In this document: in pieces, positions 1 to 13,455 of the stretch
Layout: each line of letters begins with the position of its first letter
Position numbering within the stretch: the stretch's first letter is position 1
From: Iris pallida
Lineage: Eukaryota; Streptophyta; Magnoliopsida; Asparagales; Iridaceae
Direction: 5' to 3'
DNA: 64,000 nt
Assembly (NCBI GenBank): GCA_029216955.1
Contig: JANAVB010031417.1
Coordinates: 20,222,278-20,286,277 of the forward strand
Position numbers and translations under genes: made by a program
The notes under the pieces: model-generated
Told to the model about the DNA's origin: nothing
Seen by the model: only the letters and a program-made list of their open reading frames with translations
Databases searched by the model: none

Positions 1-1189
1 GACACGACACGACACCATTTGGTGTGAAATTTGGGTGACACCTCGGACACATGACTGACACGACACATATAAAATTTTAGGTCATTTGATTGAGCGAATT
101 GGGAGAAATCCCACCCGCATCGATTTTACATTGTTCTGCTCGAGCCCGAGATTCGCGTCTGATACGTGTCTCGTTTGCTCGACACGACTCACGTGGACAC
201 AATACAGACACTTGTGCACGTAGACCTATGCTAGACGAACACGTGTGCACGATCATGTGTCTCCACGTGGCCTGTGTCGAGTGCACGAGTCCTTGGACTC
301 ACAGCACGACGTTGTGCGCACGCGTGTGTGTCCGCGTGTATGCGTGGGTGTTTGGACATGATGTGTCCTGTTTGGTGGACACCTTTGACACGTGAGACTC
401 AATGACACCTACACGACACATTACCAACCAATTGATTGGGTTATTAGTTGCATTTTCGAATTCAAATTGTGTTTTCCCCAATTTCGGATACCTAGTTCAC
501 TGTTATTAATTTTCTGAGAATTAATTGTATTCTAAACTGTTTCTTGATGATTAAAATGCAATGAATGGTTCACCTATATAAGTAATAGTTTTAGCTACAT
601 GTTAGGGTCCATGTTGGCATGGAATTATAGGTTTTCGAATCTCATTTGGCTGTCAAACCTGAAAACTGAAGACTGTTTATGCACACATTGATTTTCTGAG
701 ATTTAAATTGGGATTCCTGTTTTCCTTGGTGATTAATTTCAATGTTGATTTTCCTATATACATTTGAGTTAAGTTTGCATGTTAGGATTAATATATGTCA
801 AGTGATTTGGTTTTCAAATTGATTTTGGGACTGTTAAACTAAAAACTGTTATGTATCACTGAATTCAAATCTTCCTGAGATTGATACACTGTTATGAATG
901 CACATTGATTCTCATACACATATACTACAATCTGAACTTATATACACACACACATCCTCCTTGTATTGATACCTAAACACACACACACACACATACACTC
1001 TAAAACTGAGGTTTAATGACCACTTCACACACACACACAAATCTGAGATTAGAAGATTGCATGTTCAACCTGAGATTGACTTGGGTTGAATAGTAAACTG
1101 AAATATATAATGCATCATGAATAAATGGATGAAATGCAAACCTGTAGGTAATGATATACATGCATGTTATGTATTCATGTAGATATATG

Positions 1190-1271
1190 TATGAATATAT
1201 ATATATATATTATAGGCTGTGTTGGCAACCCTTAAATTGACCTACATGTCATCCCCTTTCCTTTCTCTGTG

Positions 1272-1313
<42 letters not shown>

Positions 1314-1369
1314 GCTGTGTTGGCAACCCTTAAATTGACCTACATGTCATCCCCTTTCCTTTCTCTGTG

Positions 1370-1443
<74 letters not shown>
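1190..1443. repeat. TA microsatellite with a tandemly repeated spacer
   Basis: Runs of (TA)n at about 1193-1212, 1277-1309 and 1374-1443 flank two near-identical copies of a ~65-bp spacer that starts tataggctgtgttggcaac. This is a tandem duplication of spacer plus TA run, seen directly. Confidence 0.9.
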
Positions 1444-1445
<2 letters not shown>

Positions 1446-2224
1446 GTAATGTTAAGTTGTATGCCATGTCACTTTGACACTAAACAAGTTTACACATATA
1501 TCACTTGTTAACACACTACATGAGACACCTCACATTGACACCTTCCATGTACACCTTGACACATGTACACTTGACCCTTGTTTGAGACCTACTTGTGGTT
1601 TTAACCCTCACCCCCCTCTACTTGTTGGTCACATACACACACACACACACACATGTACACTCAAACCTGGGACTGAAAACTGTTGCACTGATTTTCTCTA
1701 TGATACACACACACATCATTACACACACTCCCCTTCCTCCCTTATAGGAGAATGCATGATATGTATACAAAATGTAACGTATGATGCATATAGTAGTGCA
1801 AGATAATGAATGAATGCATGAATGGATGATGAGTGAATGCATAAATAGAAATATATATATATGTAAGCATCTATGTAATGAATGATTGAAAACATGCAAG
1901 TTTGTGTGTAAGACTAATGAATGCAAGCATGAATGTAATGTAATAATGGATGGAATGTATGCAATATACAAGTTAATGAGATACAATGTTCTATGTTAAC
2001 ACAAATCATATATTACCTCATGTACTCCCTTACACTATGTTGACACTATCACTATGACACAAGTTCACATTGATGCATGTTGCACTTGGCACTTACCTAC
2101 ATGTTCACTCACCCCGTATCCCCATATATATATATATATTGTGTATGATTAGCTTAGCTTGGTTTGGCTTGTGCTTGTATTCGATTGCTAGTCTAGGCTT
2201 GGTTAGGCTTAGTGAGACTTGCTG

Positions 2225-2310
2225 GGTTAGGACTTGACCTAGTTGACCTAGTTTGACTAGTGTGGTTGACTAGAGTTGACAAAGTGTTGACTATAGTCTA
2301 GTTTGACCTA
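2225..2310. promoter_or_regulatory. TTGAC (W-box core) cluster in the leading LTR
   Basis: About seven TTGAC cores lie in this ~90-bp stretch, several as TTGACC or TTGACT. TTGAC(C/T) is the binding core of plant WRKY factors. The cluster matches denser arrays in the A-family LTRs. Binding is an inference. Confidence 0.4.
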
Positions 2311-3643
2311 GACAGCATGCAGATGCATTGTACATTTCATTTATCATCCCCTGTATACATCTTGACTTGTGTTGCTCTGAATAGGAGTCAGATACCTCAT
2401 CCCGGACAATATATTCACTTCAGACATTCAGATATCAGGCGAGTACATTTTCTGATCATTTCATAACTTGCTTAGAATTATATTCCTGCTCTAGATTACC
2501 TCATTTGATGCTGTCACGATATTATTACGGATTGGTACTATATGGATCCCTACATTGAGATGTTATCCCCCTCGGGAGCATCGGATACTTTATGTCATGT
2601 GTTTCATGTACATCATGTATTCATCGTTCTCATGTTATTCATGTATACTCATGTGCTTCATGTACGTTCATGTACGCTCGTGTACTCTCATGTACGGCCA
2701 TGTTCCTCATGTGTTTCATGTGTAACCTATACTTCATGTGTACCCCTTCATGGGCTTTCATGTGGAATTTATGTGCACTCAGTTCTGAGCCCTCATGTAT
2801 ACTTCATATACATCCATCTATGGGCTTTCATGTAAAAATCATGTGCGTAACATAACTTGTCTGGATCCTTGTATATTAATTGGGGTATGGGGGAGTATAA
2901 ATAGTCATGTGAACAATTTTAAAGTAGTATAACCATGTGAGCCTCTTTAGTATATTCATGTGCAAATCCAGCCGTTCACATGTCGACTTTGTACTCTACA
3001 TCACTAGTCACTGATAGTTCTCTACTTATAGTAGATATTTCCATTACAGTTCTCTCTTTTACATCATGTACATTCTTTCAGTTTTTATGTATCATACTCT
3101 CTTGCATGTTTATATTTTCTAACCTGTTATGATCTGCGTGAGATATATTGTGCTCGCTCCTGTCCTGACTGGACCTGTTAAAAATATTACAGAGGATGAT
3201 GAGGAACCCTGCACCTCTTACTATGAAGCTTGCATAGATGACACTCGCAACCTGGACCCTTGGGAGGTTCAGGCAGCTGCTGAGGATGATACCCATGCAT
3301 AGTATAGATAGTTTAGACTGTTCTTTCTTTTCATGTTAGTTGTTGTCTTTGATTTCAGAGTTGTATTATTATGGAGATGTTGAGACTTGTGTTTGTTAAC
3401 TTGATTTATTTCACTTCTGTTTGTACCTCAGTTTTGAGGATTTTCTCATCTATTTCATCGTGCTATATTCTACCTCTAGATTGTGATTGAGTTGTACCTT
3501 CTGTGATTGGCCTCCTTTTGGAGAGTATTTCATATTGTGTTAGTTATGGTTCATGACCTAGAACAGCGTTCTACCGCCGACACTGCGGCGTAGGCTGGAC
3601 GTACCCACTTCTCGTGCCCCTACACTGGGTGCGGGACGTGACA

Positions 3644-4997
<1,354 letters not shown>

Positions 4998-5194
4998 TAG
5001 GGGTGAGCATCGGTTCGGTTCGACTCAAACCAAATCGAAGTAATGAGAACCGATCATAAACTGAATCGACTTATTTGGGACCGAACCGAACCATTTGAAA
5101 TGAGAACCGGACATGAACCGAACCGAAATAAATCGGTTCGATTTTCGGTTCAATCGATTTCTGGGCCTTGGGTTGATGGGCCGGCCTGTTACCA
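4998..5194 (-). repeat. hAT 3' terminal region
   Basis: This starts with TAGGGGTGAGC and holds about six copies of (A/C)GAACCG or its complement CGGTTCG, then gggccttgggttgatgggcc. It ends at the cca target site used by CACTA D. Directly seen; assignment rests on similarity to known plant hAT ends. Confidence 0.75.
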
Positions 5195-5458
5195 CACTAC
5201 TAAAATCTGCTCAATTGGCGACATATATTTAGCGACGTTCGATTGACGTCGCTAAATTGTCTTCATTAGCGACGTTTTGTCTAAACGTCGCTAATAGTCG
5301 CTACTAGCGACGACCTAAGCGACGTAGCAACGACGTATATTAATCACATGATCTAGTCGTCGCTCTGACGTCGCTAATAGCGACTAACTTAGCGACGGTA
5401 ATATTAGCGTCGCTAAATTCTAATTATATCCCCCCCACCGATTCATTTCCCCCCATTT
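5195..5458 (+). repeat. CACTA D left TIR and subterminal repeats
   Basis: After CACTACTAAAA come about 15 GCGACG or CGTCGC/GTCGCT motifs in both orientations, typically as ttagcgacg. Such clustered motifs are where CACTA transposases bind in known systems. The block ends at the cattt target site (5454-5458) of element C. Confidence 0.85.
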
Positions 5459-6490
5459 TGTCACGCTCCGATTCCGTAGAATCGATAGTCGTCCCCCGGG
5501 CGTGATGCCGTGCGAATCTAAGTTGCTATCGCACAAGGCATAGTCATAAGGTTATCCGAATCACAACATCAAGTTAGAGTACGCAGAGAAAATTGAATGA
5601 CACATTGAAATAGAAGTAAACTTTTTCATTGATAATAAAACTTCATTTACATTGACTCCATTACAATCATTATCGCGCGGGCTACAACATGACTCGACTT
5701 ACAAAACGAACGCTGATGAGATAGTCGTTCCATACATTACATCCCTTTTTACGAGCAAAACCATTACAATTTCTACCTGCTATCGAAGGAAGTCGAGTCG
5801 CCATTTGTCTTCTTTGTACTGAGTGCGGAGTCTTCAAATAGGAATTTCAGAACACAAGCCTTCACACGCGGACGAGGCTTCAAAAGGGTTCACGTCGCCT
5901 TGAGCTTTAGGTGGCATGCCCTACGTGGTTCGGGGTACCTACATGGAGAGCGAGGATCAGTACATTACACTTTGTACTGGTACGTGGCTATTTAAGTTCC
6001 AAGCTCTCATTTGGTTGAAGAGTTTATATGACTTCGTGCATGAATGTTTCTAACCATCCTAATGGATTTCAAGCGAGCAATGACAAGCATAATGTAAATT
6101 ACGTTGGAACTTACCCACGGCGGACCGTGCCGCGTCTTTTGAGACTTACCATGTTCTTCCCGGTCAGTTGTTATCATTTTTGTATGAAATTTGTGTACGT
6201 GAAGGTCACTGGCACCACAAGCCATCTTGGACTATAGCTGGGTTAGACGGCGACCCTTTCAGCGCGGGTAGCGAGCCCCGCTGCAAGTTCTCCCGACTAA
6301 CCATATTTTTGCTTTCGTCGAGCTCAGCTATCTTTTGCTTCCTCCTAGGCCGAAACGATCCCATGTCTCGGGGTATCGCTCGAGGAAGCCGTTCCTCGTA
6401 CACGAGTTGTCCAATGACTGTGCAAAGACAATTTTTCTTTTAGTTATTAAGACATAGCCTACATTCTCTTTGAAAACTCAATCATTTTAT
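5459..6490 (-). repeat. Element C 3' LTR, first part
   Basis: Matches 39311-40340 of the 5' LTR with scattered substitutions (for example tgtcacgctccg for tgtcacgccccg at the end). It stops at 6490 where B1 is inserted with TSD tttat. The rest resumes at 31346. Confidence 0.9.
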
Positions 6491-7078
6491 TGTCACGCTG
6501 TCACGACCCGCACCCTGATTAGGGGCACGAGAAGTGGGTACGTCCAGCCTACGCCACAGCATCGGCGGTAGAACGCTGTCTAGGTCATCTAGAATACTAC
6601 AACTAAACAGATAAAGGTACCTGCACAGTATATACACTCCGAATGGAGGTGACATAGCAATACAGTCTCAATCACAAACGTAAAACTAAGGTAGATAGCA
6701 TGGAAAGGAAATATGATAGATGAAGCAAGAAATAAGTTCGAGATCCATACAAGTCCAAAACTAAACGTAACATCACCGAATAATATATAATACTACATTC
6801 TAAAATCCAAAGCTGGATCGCAGTCCAGTCAAGCCTAACAAGAGCTAACTACTCAGGGAGTAGAAAATCTAGTGGCCAATCTATCAGGCCACTGCCCTGG
6901 CCTGAGTCTCCATCTGTCTCAGAAACATCTGTAAAATTTGTCAACGGTATCCTGTCAGAAAAATGAGCAAGTACAAACACCAACAGCAGTTCCATGTGAA
7001 TTGACAAATACTATAAGAGACAGTATAATGAAATATAAGACAAAGATATAGGCGACTTGGAAACCATTCGAAAGCCGA

Positions 7079-7117
7079 GTTACAACCCTTAAACCAAATA
7101 AGGACCGGGGTTGTAAC
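7079..7117. promoter_or_regulatory. Conserved inverted repeat in A LTR
   Basis: gttacaaccc and gggttgtaac form a perfect 10-bp stem around a 19-base loop. The same motif recurs at 12279-12317, 42293-42331 and, in the otherwise divergent LTR H, 33133-33171. Function unknown; RNA hairpin or protein site are both possible. Confidence 0.55.
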
Positions 7118-7869
7118 CCTTCTTTCAAACAGGACTTAGTCTCAAATCATAGTACAGTATAAAGGCAGGTAGAGCATGTGAGTAAATGAAATCATAGCAT
7201 GGTGAGAAGTACAGGAAGTAAAACTGAACTGAAATATAAGATACGACAATAAATGTAAAATGTGATTTGAATTATTAGAGCGATATATGATCGGCTAGGG
7301 AGTCAGGATAGGGTTATCCACTTGGCCCGACAATCACAGGAAAATCTCTAGAAAGGGTCATGCCGGCCAACCTGGATAACCCGGCAAGGGGTGTCTGCTA
7401 CACCCTACGTGAGGTGAGGGTGGCGCTAGCAAAATAAGGACATGGGGCTTTGATCACATAACCCCTAATAATTCCTCCATCCCCGAATAGTATACGGATT
7501 CGGACATAGCACATCATGACGCGGGATTCCCTAAGAGGGGAGCAAGTCCTCTTCAGAAATCGGCGTCAATACAAGTACAAGAATCAAGACCAAGCAAGTA
7601 CAAGTATCCCAAGAAATCCAGGAATGACATCTCAAGACAGGAATCCGATAATACTAGTCCGTGAACTATCGTGTCGAGAATCAAGAAAGACACTACAACT
7701 GAATCGGATATAGTAGATATCAAGACAATGAAAACTATCAATGAATGTACTCGCCTGCTGTCCTGAGCTGTAGGATATATCAATGCTCAGAGCGGTATCA
7801 GAAGACCTAAATATGAAATACTGTATGTTAATTTAGGTTTAAACAAGTTTAGGAATGATTCACAATGAA

Positions 7870-8215
7870 TGATATGCATCTAGGTCAAACTAGGTCTCAC
7901 TGAGTCACACTAAGTCCTGTCAAGTCAATCTAGGTCAAATCAAGTTATATCAAGTCAATTTAAGCCAACCCAAGTCAATCCTAGGTCATACTAGTCATCA
8001 CAGGTCAAAACAAGTCGAAGAAAGTCAAACGAGGTCAAGAGTTGGCCTACAGTTGACTTTTGGTCAACTGGTCAACCCTGATCAAATCTGGTCAACTCTA
8101 GGTCAACTCTAGGTCAACTGGTCAACTCTGGTTTGGATTTGGTCAAATCTAGACAAAGTGTTGACTCACGGTTGACTTTTGGGTAAAAAGTCAACTCTGG
8201 GTCAACCGGGGTCAA
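7870..8215. promoter_or_regulatory. TTGAC (W-box core) array in A 3' LTR
   Basis: Roughly twenty GTCAA/TTGAC cores in about 350 bp, many as ggtcaact or ttgactttt. Chance expectation for a 5-mer on both strands over this length is below one. TTGAC(C/T) is the WRKY-binding W-box. In the minus sense of the element the array lies upstream of the conserved hairpin. Regulatory use is inferred. Confidence 0.5.
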
Positions 8216-8856
8216 GACTAAGTCTAGGCGACTATTTTTAACTATTACCAACCTCTACAACCCATATCCAAGTCCATTTTGGACTTCGAAACTCAAATCT
8301 TGGCCGTAGGCCAATATCCTATTTTGCCCTTAAAAAGGGTAAAATTCTAGCTTAGGCAATTATCAAGTTAGCCTACCTACGCTTGGTATTTTGACCCGAG
8401 CTCCCTAGGGTAGTAAGATACTAGACTATACATATATTACCTACCAAGAAACCTAAGTAAAGTGGACATCTAGTCCATGATACGGCCTATTGCCGATATC
8501 TTGAATATTTCAAGATACGAAATGGTACGGTGCGATACCGGCGCCCTACAACCCCGATTTCCACTCGGGAGCCTACCCATAAAATCTAATTCACGTATTC
8601 TTGCCCCACGCCAAGTTTCAACTCATTCCGATACTCCGAGCTCCGTTTCGCCCTCTAACTCGATCCCCTCTATTTCCTATTTCTCACTTTTCTTCATATT
8701 CTTCTAACTTTGTCTAATTCTTAAACTTCTTCTAATCTTTTCTATGTATCTATCTATATATAAACACACACACACTCTCCAATTTCCCTTACACACGCAC
8801 ATAAAGCACAAACACACAAAATACTCAATTTCTCGGATTTTAGCACACTGGGACAA

Positions 8857-9070
8857 CCTGCACACCTTTAAGCATCTCATGCTCACCTTTAAGGCACTTC
8901 TGCTCACCTTTAAGGCTCCTCTGCTCACCTTTAAGGCTCTACTGCACAGTTTTTTCCTGAATAGCATTCTGCACACTTCTACGGCATTCCTGCACAACTA
9001 CAAGGCTCTCATGCACAACTCTAAGGCTCTAATGCACAACTATAAGTTCTAATGCACAACTCTAAGCATT
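8857..9070. repeat. Minisatellite of ~22-28-bp units in A LTR
   Basis: About nine diverged copies of a unit like tgctcacctttaaggctcc, drifting into tgcacaactctaaggctct. Absent from the related solo LTR A', so it is a recent local expansion. Confidence 0.8.
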
Positions 9071-9083
9071 GATACATACATAT

Positions 9084-9088
<5 letters not shown>

Positions 9089-9146
<58 letters not shown>

Positions 9147-9340
9147 TATATATATATATATACATACCTATATAAAAACACCCAAACGTGCACAAATGTA
9201 TATATATATATATCTAAATATATATATAAATCTCACACATACACACAAATATACATATAGATACATATACATACACATATTTACACATGTATATATATAT
9301 ATATGTATATATATATACCACTCTCAAAAAGGATTAAACC
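9089..9340. repeat. TA/CA microsatellite block
   Basis: Long (TA)n runs at about 9089-9163 with shorter ones to 9340, mixed with CACA and ATACAT steps. Confidence 0.9.
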
Positions 9341-9968
9341 ATAATAAATCCTTAACCTATATTTTAAGGGAACCTACAAAGGCTATGGTCAACTTGTAGA
9401 GAATGATCCCCTCTATCATTTATGTGAAGGAATAAATGCAAAATGAGGAATTTAAAAGGGTTTAAAAATCATACTTAAAAGTGGATTTGAAAAGGAAGAA
9501 GAAGGAGTTGGAAAGAAAGTAATGGAGAAGAAGAAGAAACTTAGTGAGGAAGTAAAAGAGATGGAGGGGGTGGCCCTATAGGTGGCCGGCCATGGTGCCA
9601 AGGGGTAGGGGCACTTGTATTTACAAGTTTGCCCCTCCCTAAGCCTAATGCAAAATTAATCCAAAAATGGGTTTTGAAAAAATGCTAAAAATAAATAAAA
9701 ATCATAATTAAACTTAATTACTCATGGGGGAACTAGTCCAAACTCCTAAACCTAAAAGTTTAGTGTGGTGGGCCATGGTTTGAATAACAGGCTAATTGCG
9801 ACTCAAGTCAAAATTCACCGGGGTCCCGAATTAACTCGGAATGCGATAAAATTCGAACCCGACTCCTAATATATTTAAATAATAATATTCATGAAATAAA
9901 ATTCCCAAAAAACATTATAAAATGGAAAATTACTATTTTACCCCTAACTGGGAAAAGTGAGGGTGACA

Positions 9969-10020
9969 AGTCTATCCACCTAAAAAAAAATTTCGTCCTC
10001 GAAATTAAAACCAAACAATA
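9969..10020 (-). promoter_or_regulatory. Polypurine-tract region of element A
   Basis: In the minus sense, ttcgaggacgaaat and a T/A run then aggtggatagact lead straight into the 3' LTR start TGTCACCC. The agtctatccacc plus A-run block is repeated at about 10147-10182. Comparable positions in B and C also carry TTTCGAGGACGAAA. Confidence 0.5.
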
Positions 10021-10499
10021 GTAAAATATCAAAATCACAAGTCATGGCTTAAAAATTTAAATGATTAAAATCTCAAAAATCAAAGCATGAATTAAATGAC
10101 TAAAATTAAAAAATTTAAAATTACTCTTAAATAGAAACTGGGTGCTATAAGTCTATCCACCCAAAAAAAAAATCATCAAAATTTTAAAATAAGTAAACAC
10201 AAAAAATCATGCAATCGATAATCGTATGCGTCTGTCCAATCATCATGATACTCAGAATCTCCGTCATGCTAGTGAGCAAGGCTACGATAATCACAGAGTC
10301 CTTGACTAAGGTACATACCTCTAGAATTATGGTATTTAAAATTTTTGCATTGCCGCTAGCTTGGCAGCGAAAATCTTAAATTCCCACACCCGAGAAATAC
10401 ATCCATAGTCCGACTATATGTCCTCACTTTGCCTGCTAGCATGACCCTAGGGAATTCTAAAATCTCATAATCGAGGCGACCTAGCCCATACGACTTATC

Positions 10500-11438
10500 T
10501 CAGAAGAATATTACGTCACAAGGACAAAATTTCATCCAACGATCAAGGAACAGATAGAATCGAAGTTCAAGACAGTTTATAAGGAAGCAAATACGGAAAT
10601 GAGATGAAAGATTAGAACCTGCTATCTGCTCTGCTACTGCCTGAGTGGGCTCAACTGTCATGGCGAAAGCTCGCCCCTGGTGGCCTCCTCTAGCCTGCCA
10701 CACTCTGTCCTGGCCTGCCTGTCTGGCTGCACGGGCTGCACAGTTCTTCATCTGGTGGTCTGGAGCCCCATAAAATAACCAAACTCCCAGCTTCATCCTA
10801 CAAACATCCCAGGTGTGCCCCATCTTCTTGCAAAAAGCACACTGGACGGCCTGCCTCTTGCCCTGACCCTGCTGCTGGTCGTCACGTGCTGGTGCCTGAT
10901 GTACTCTGTCCTGGTCTTTTCGGATTCTACTAGCGTGGCAATCCTTCAGCTGGTGATCGGGCGCCCCACAGTATAGGCAGACGCCCAACCTCTTCCTACA
11001 AGCCTCTCTAGTGTGCCCTGGCCTCCTGCAGAAAGCGCACCGAGTAGCCTGCCTCTGGCCTGGTCCCTGGTGCTGAACTGGGATATCCTGAACTGTACTC
11101 GGTACAACCCTCTCAAGTGCTGCCATTGCCACCTGATGGGAGTTCTCCATGCTCCATCGTAACAGATCTGCCTGCGTGCTCTGAGTCTGCAATATTCGCT
11201 GCAGAAGGGCCATCATCCCCTGAGTATCCGTCGGTAGCGGAGGCGGCGGTGGAAGAATATCAGGAACGATCATGGACAGTCCCGCTGCTGGAGGTAGAAG
11301 ACCTCCTGGAACCGTCGCTGCTGCTCCTGCCTGAAGGGCAGGGACTGAGGTGGCAGCTCTCTCAACTGTAGCTCCCGCAGCCGGATCTGACCTCTCTGGG
11401 GCACTAGGCCCTGCTGCCCGAGAACGAGTCACTGTCAT
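10500..11438 (-). pseudogene. gag remnant with duplicated zinc knuckles (element A)
   Basis: The likely start is the Met at 11438 (MTVTRSRAAG), a common type of Ty3 gag N-terminus; an in-frame Met at 11504 adds 22 unlike residues. The protein has an Ala/Pro-rich N-terminal third, then two copies of a paired zinc-knuckle module. The first is CAFCRRPGHTREAC plus CLYCGAPDHQLKDC. In the second the partner knuckle reads LFYGAPDHQMKNC, losing a Cys. The central retrotransposon-gag helical domain expected between them and the N-terminus is missing, and the frame ends where the protease should begin (after GRAFAMTVEP). It is a packaging-protein relic, probably not functional. No pol follows. Confidence 0.75.
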
Positions 11439-11669
11439 CCTGAAGACGAATTGAACCCAAGAGATCAATATGGCACAAGATAAGATATTATCAAAGGAGG
11501 ACAATTGAATTCAAATGCAAGAAGAGTTGTCATGGTAATCAAAAGATCAGAATTTTCCTAAAATATGATTGAGTAACTCCTATCATATTCTAGATCCTAT
11601 GTCTAAGTCGCAGGCTCGTAATTAGCACTCTAAGTCGAGCACCATTACGAGATCGCAATAATTGCGACT

Positions 11670-11690
11670 CTGAACCTGCGTGGGCCACCA
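11670..11690 (-). promoter_or_regulatory. Candidate primer-binding site of element A
   Basis: Eight bases inside the 5' LTR the minus strand reads TGGTGGCCCACGCAGG. It starts with TGG as primer sites do, but it is not the initiator-Met site used by B and C. I cannot name the tRNA. Confidence 0.35.
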
Positions 11691-11698
11691 AAAAAATG

Positions 11699-13436
11699 TG
11701 TCACGACCCGCACCCTGATTAGGGGCACGAGAAGTGGGTACGTCCAGCCTACGCCGCAGCATCGGCGGTAGAACGCTGTCTAGGTCATCTAGAATACTAC
11801 AACTAAACAGATAAAGGTACCTGTACAGTATATATACTCCGAATGGAGGTGACATAGCAATACAGTCTTAATCACAAATGTAAAACTAAGGTAGATAGCA
11901 TGGAAAGAAAATATGATAGATGAAGCAAGAAATAAGTTCGAGATCCACACAAATCCAAAACTAAACGTAACATCACAGAATAATATATAATACTACATTC
12001 TAAAATCCAAAGCTGGATCGCAGTCCAGTCAAGCCTAATAAGTGCTAACTACTCAGGGAGTAGAAAATCTAGTGGCCAATCTATCAGGCCACTGCCCTGG
12101 CCTGAGTCTCCATCTGTCTCAGAAACATCTGTAAAATTTGTCAACGGTATCCTGTCAGGAAAATGAGCAAGTACATACACCAACAACAGTTCCATGTGAA
12201 TTGACAAATACTATAAGAGATAGTATAATGAAATACAAGACAAAGATATAGGCGACTTGGGAACCATTCGAAAGCCGAGTTACAACCCTTAAACCAAACA
12301 AGGACCGGGGTTGTAACCCTTCTTTCAAACAGGACTTAGTCTCAAATCATAGTACAGTATAAAGGCAGGTAGAGCATGTGAGTAAATAAAATCATAGCAT
12401 GGTGAGAAGTACAGGAAGTAAAACTGAACTGAAATATAAGATACGACAATAAATGTAAAATATGATTTGAATTATTAGAGCGATATGTGATCGGCTAGGG
12501 AGTCAGGATAGGGTTATCCACTTAGCCCGACAATCATAGGAAAATCTCTAGAAAGGGTCATGCCGGCCAACCTGGATAACCCGACAAGGGGTGTCTGCTA
12601 CACCCTATGTGAGGTGAGGGTGGCGCTAGCAAAATAAGGACATGGGACTTTGATCACATAACCCCTAATAATTCCTCCATCCCCGAATAGTATACGGATT
12701 CGGACATAGCACGTCATGACGCGGGAATCCCTAAGAGGGGAGCAAGTCCTCTTCAGAAATCGGCGTCAATACAAGTACAAGAATCAAGACCAAGCAAGTA
12801 CAAGTATCCCAAGAAATCCAGGAATGACATCTCATGACAGGAATCCGATAATACTAGTCCGTGAACTATCGTGTCGAGAATCAAGTAAGATACTACAACT
12901 GAATCGGATATAGTAGATATCAAGACAATGAAAACTATCAGTGAATGTACTTGCCTGCTGTCCTGAGCTGTAGGATATATCAATGCTCAGAGCGGTATCA
13001 GAAGACCTAAATATGAAATATTGTATGTTAATTTAGGTTTAAACAAGTTTAGGAATGATTCACAATGAATGATATGCATCTAGGTCAAACTAGGTCTCAC
13101 TGAGTCACAGTAAGTCCTATCAAGTCAATCTAGGTCAAATCAAGTTATATCAAGTCAATCTAAGCCAACCCAAGTCAATCCTAGGTCATACCAGTCATCA
13201 CAGGTCAAAACAAGTCAAAGAAAGTCAAACGGGGTCAAGAGTTGGCCTATAGTTGACTTTTGGTCAACTGGTCAACCCTGGTCAAATCTGGTCAACTCTA
13301 GGTCAACTCTAGGTCAACTGGTCAACTCTGGTTTGGATTTGGTCAAATCTAGACAAAGTATTGACTCACAGTTGACTTTTGGGTAAAAAGTCAACTCTGG
13401 GTCAACCGGGGTCAAGACTAAGTCTAGGCGACTATT
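11699..13436 (-). repeat. Element A 5' LTR, truncated
   Basis: Follows the 3' LTR base for base with few differences to about 13436, then breaks off; roughly 1.73 kb of the LTR is lost. It retains the inverted repeat (12279-12317) and the TTGAC array (about 13070-13400). Confidence 0.9.
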
Positions 13437-13455
13437 TCAAATCTAGACAAAGTAT
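13437..13455 (+). other. 19-bp templated filler at a deletion junction
   Basis: The 19 bases tcaaatctagacaaagtat repeat 13343-13361 exactly and directly join truncated LTR A to truncated LTR1 of B1. The missing stretch spans the rest of LTR A and about 1.7 kb of LTR1. A copied patch at a junction is a mark of end-joining with template switching. Confidence 0.8.

Larger units (their letters stand above)
1..3643 (+). mobile_element. LTR of a Ty3-type element, 3' part, left end outside window
   Basis: The right end is gcgtaggctggacgtaccc followed by a CA-terminated gggacgtgaca. This is the inverse of the first ~85 bases of the A-family LTRs at 6499, 11699 and 41714, so this is a plus-oriented LTR of a related family. 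The left part is rich in GACAC repeats (1-420); the middle has long TA runs and CA repeats; 2225-2310 is rich in TTGAC; 2580-2860 is built from CATGT repeats. Positions 340-2300 resemble 59200-61045. No primer site follows the right end at 3644, so it may be a solo LTR, but no target duplication can be tested. Short ORFs here are repeat readings without domain character. Confidence 0.7.
6499..9968 (-). repeat. Element A 3' LTR (complete)
   Basis: Bounded by tgtcacgacccg and gtgagggtgaca, i.e. TG...CA. It contains a 10-bp-stem inverted repeat (7079-7117), the TTGAC array (7870-8215), a minisatellite (8857-9070) and TA/CA tracts (9089-9340). The solo LTR at 41714 is the same family. Confidence 0.9.
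6499..13436 (-). mobile_element. Element A: long-LTR, gag-only Ty3-type element, 5' LTR truncated
   Basis: A begins 8 bases into LTR1 of B1 with tgtcacgacccgcaccctg. The left (3') LTR is 6499-9968 (3470 bp), the interior 9969-11698 (1.73 kb, gag remnant only) and the right (5') LTR starts at 11699 but stops at 13436, where it is joined through 19 bp of filler to B1. LTRs are twice the length of the interior and no protease, RT or integrase is present, so the element was non-autonomous. The two LTRs differ by scattered single bases only, so it is a fairly recent insertion. Confidence 0.85.

Noticed and set aside
1317..1511. Frame with long Ile-Tyr repeat (also at 4611-4835 and 59949-60134)
   Set aside because: These are (TA)n microsatellites read as alternating ATA/TAT codons.
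13437..13455. Possible target-site duplication or short tandem repeat
   Set aside because: It is 19 bp, far longer than Ty3 duplications, and its twin lies inside LTR A rather than at the far end of an insertion; templated filler explains it better.
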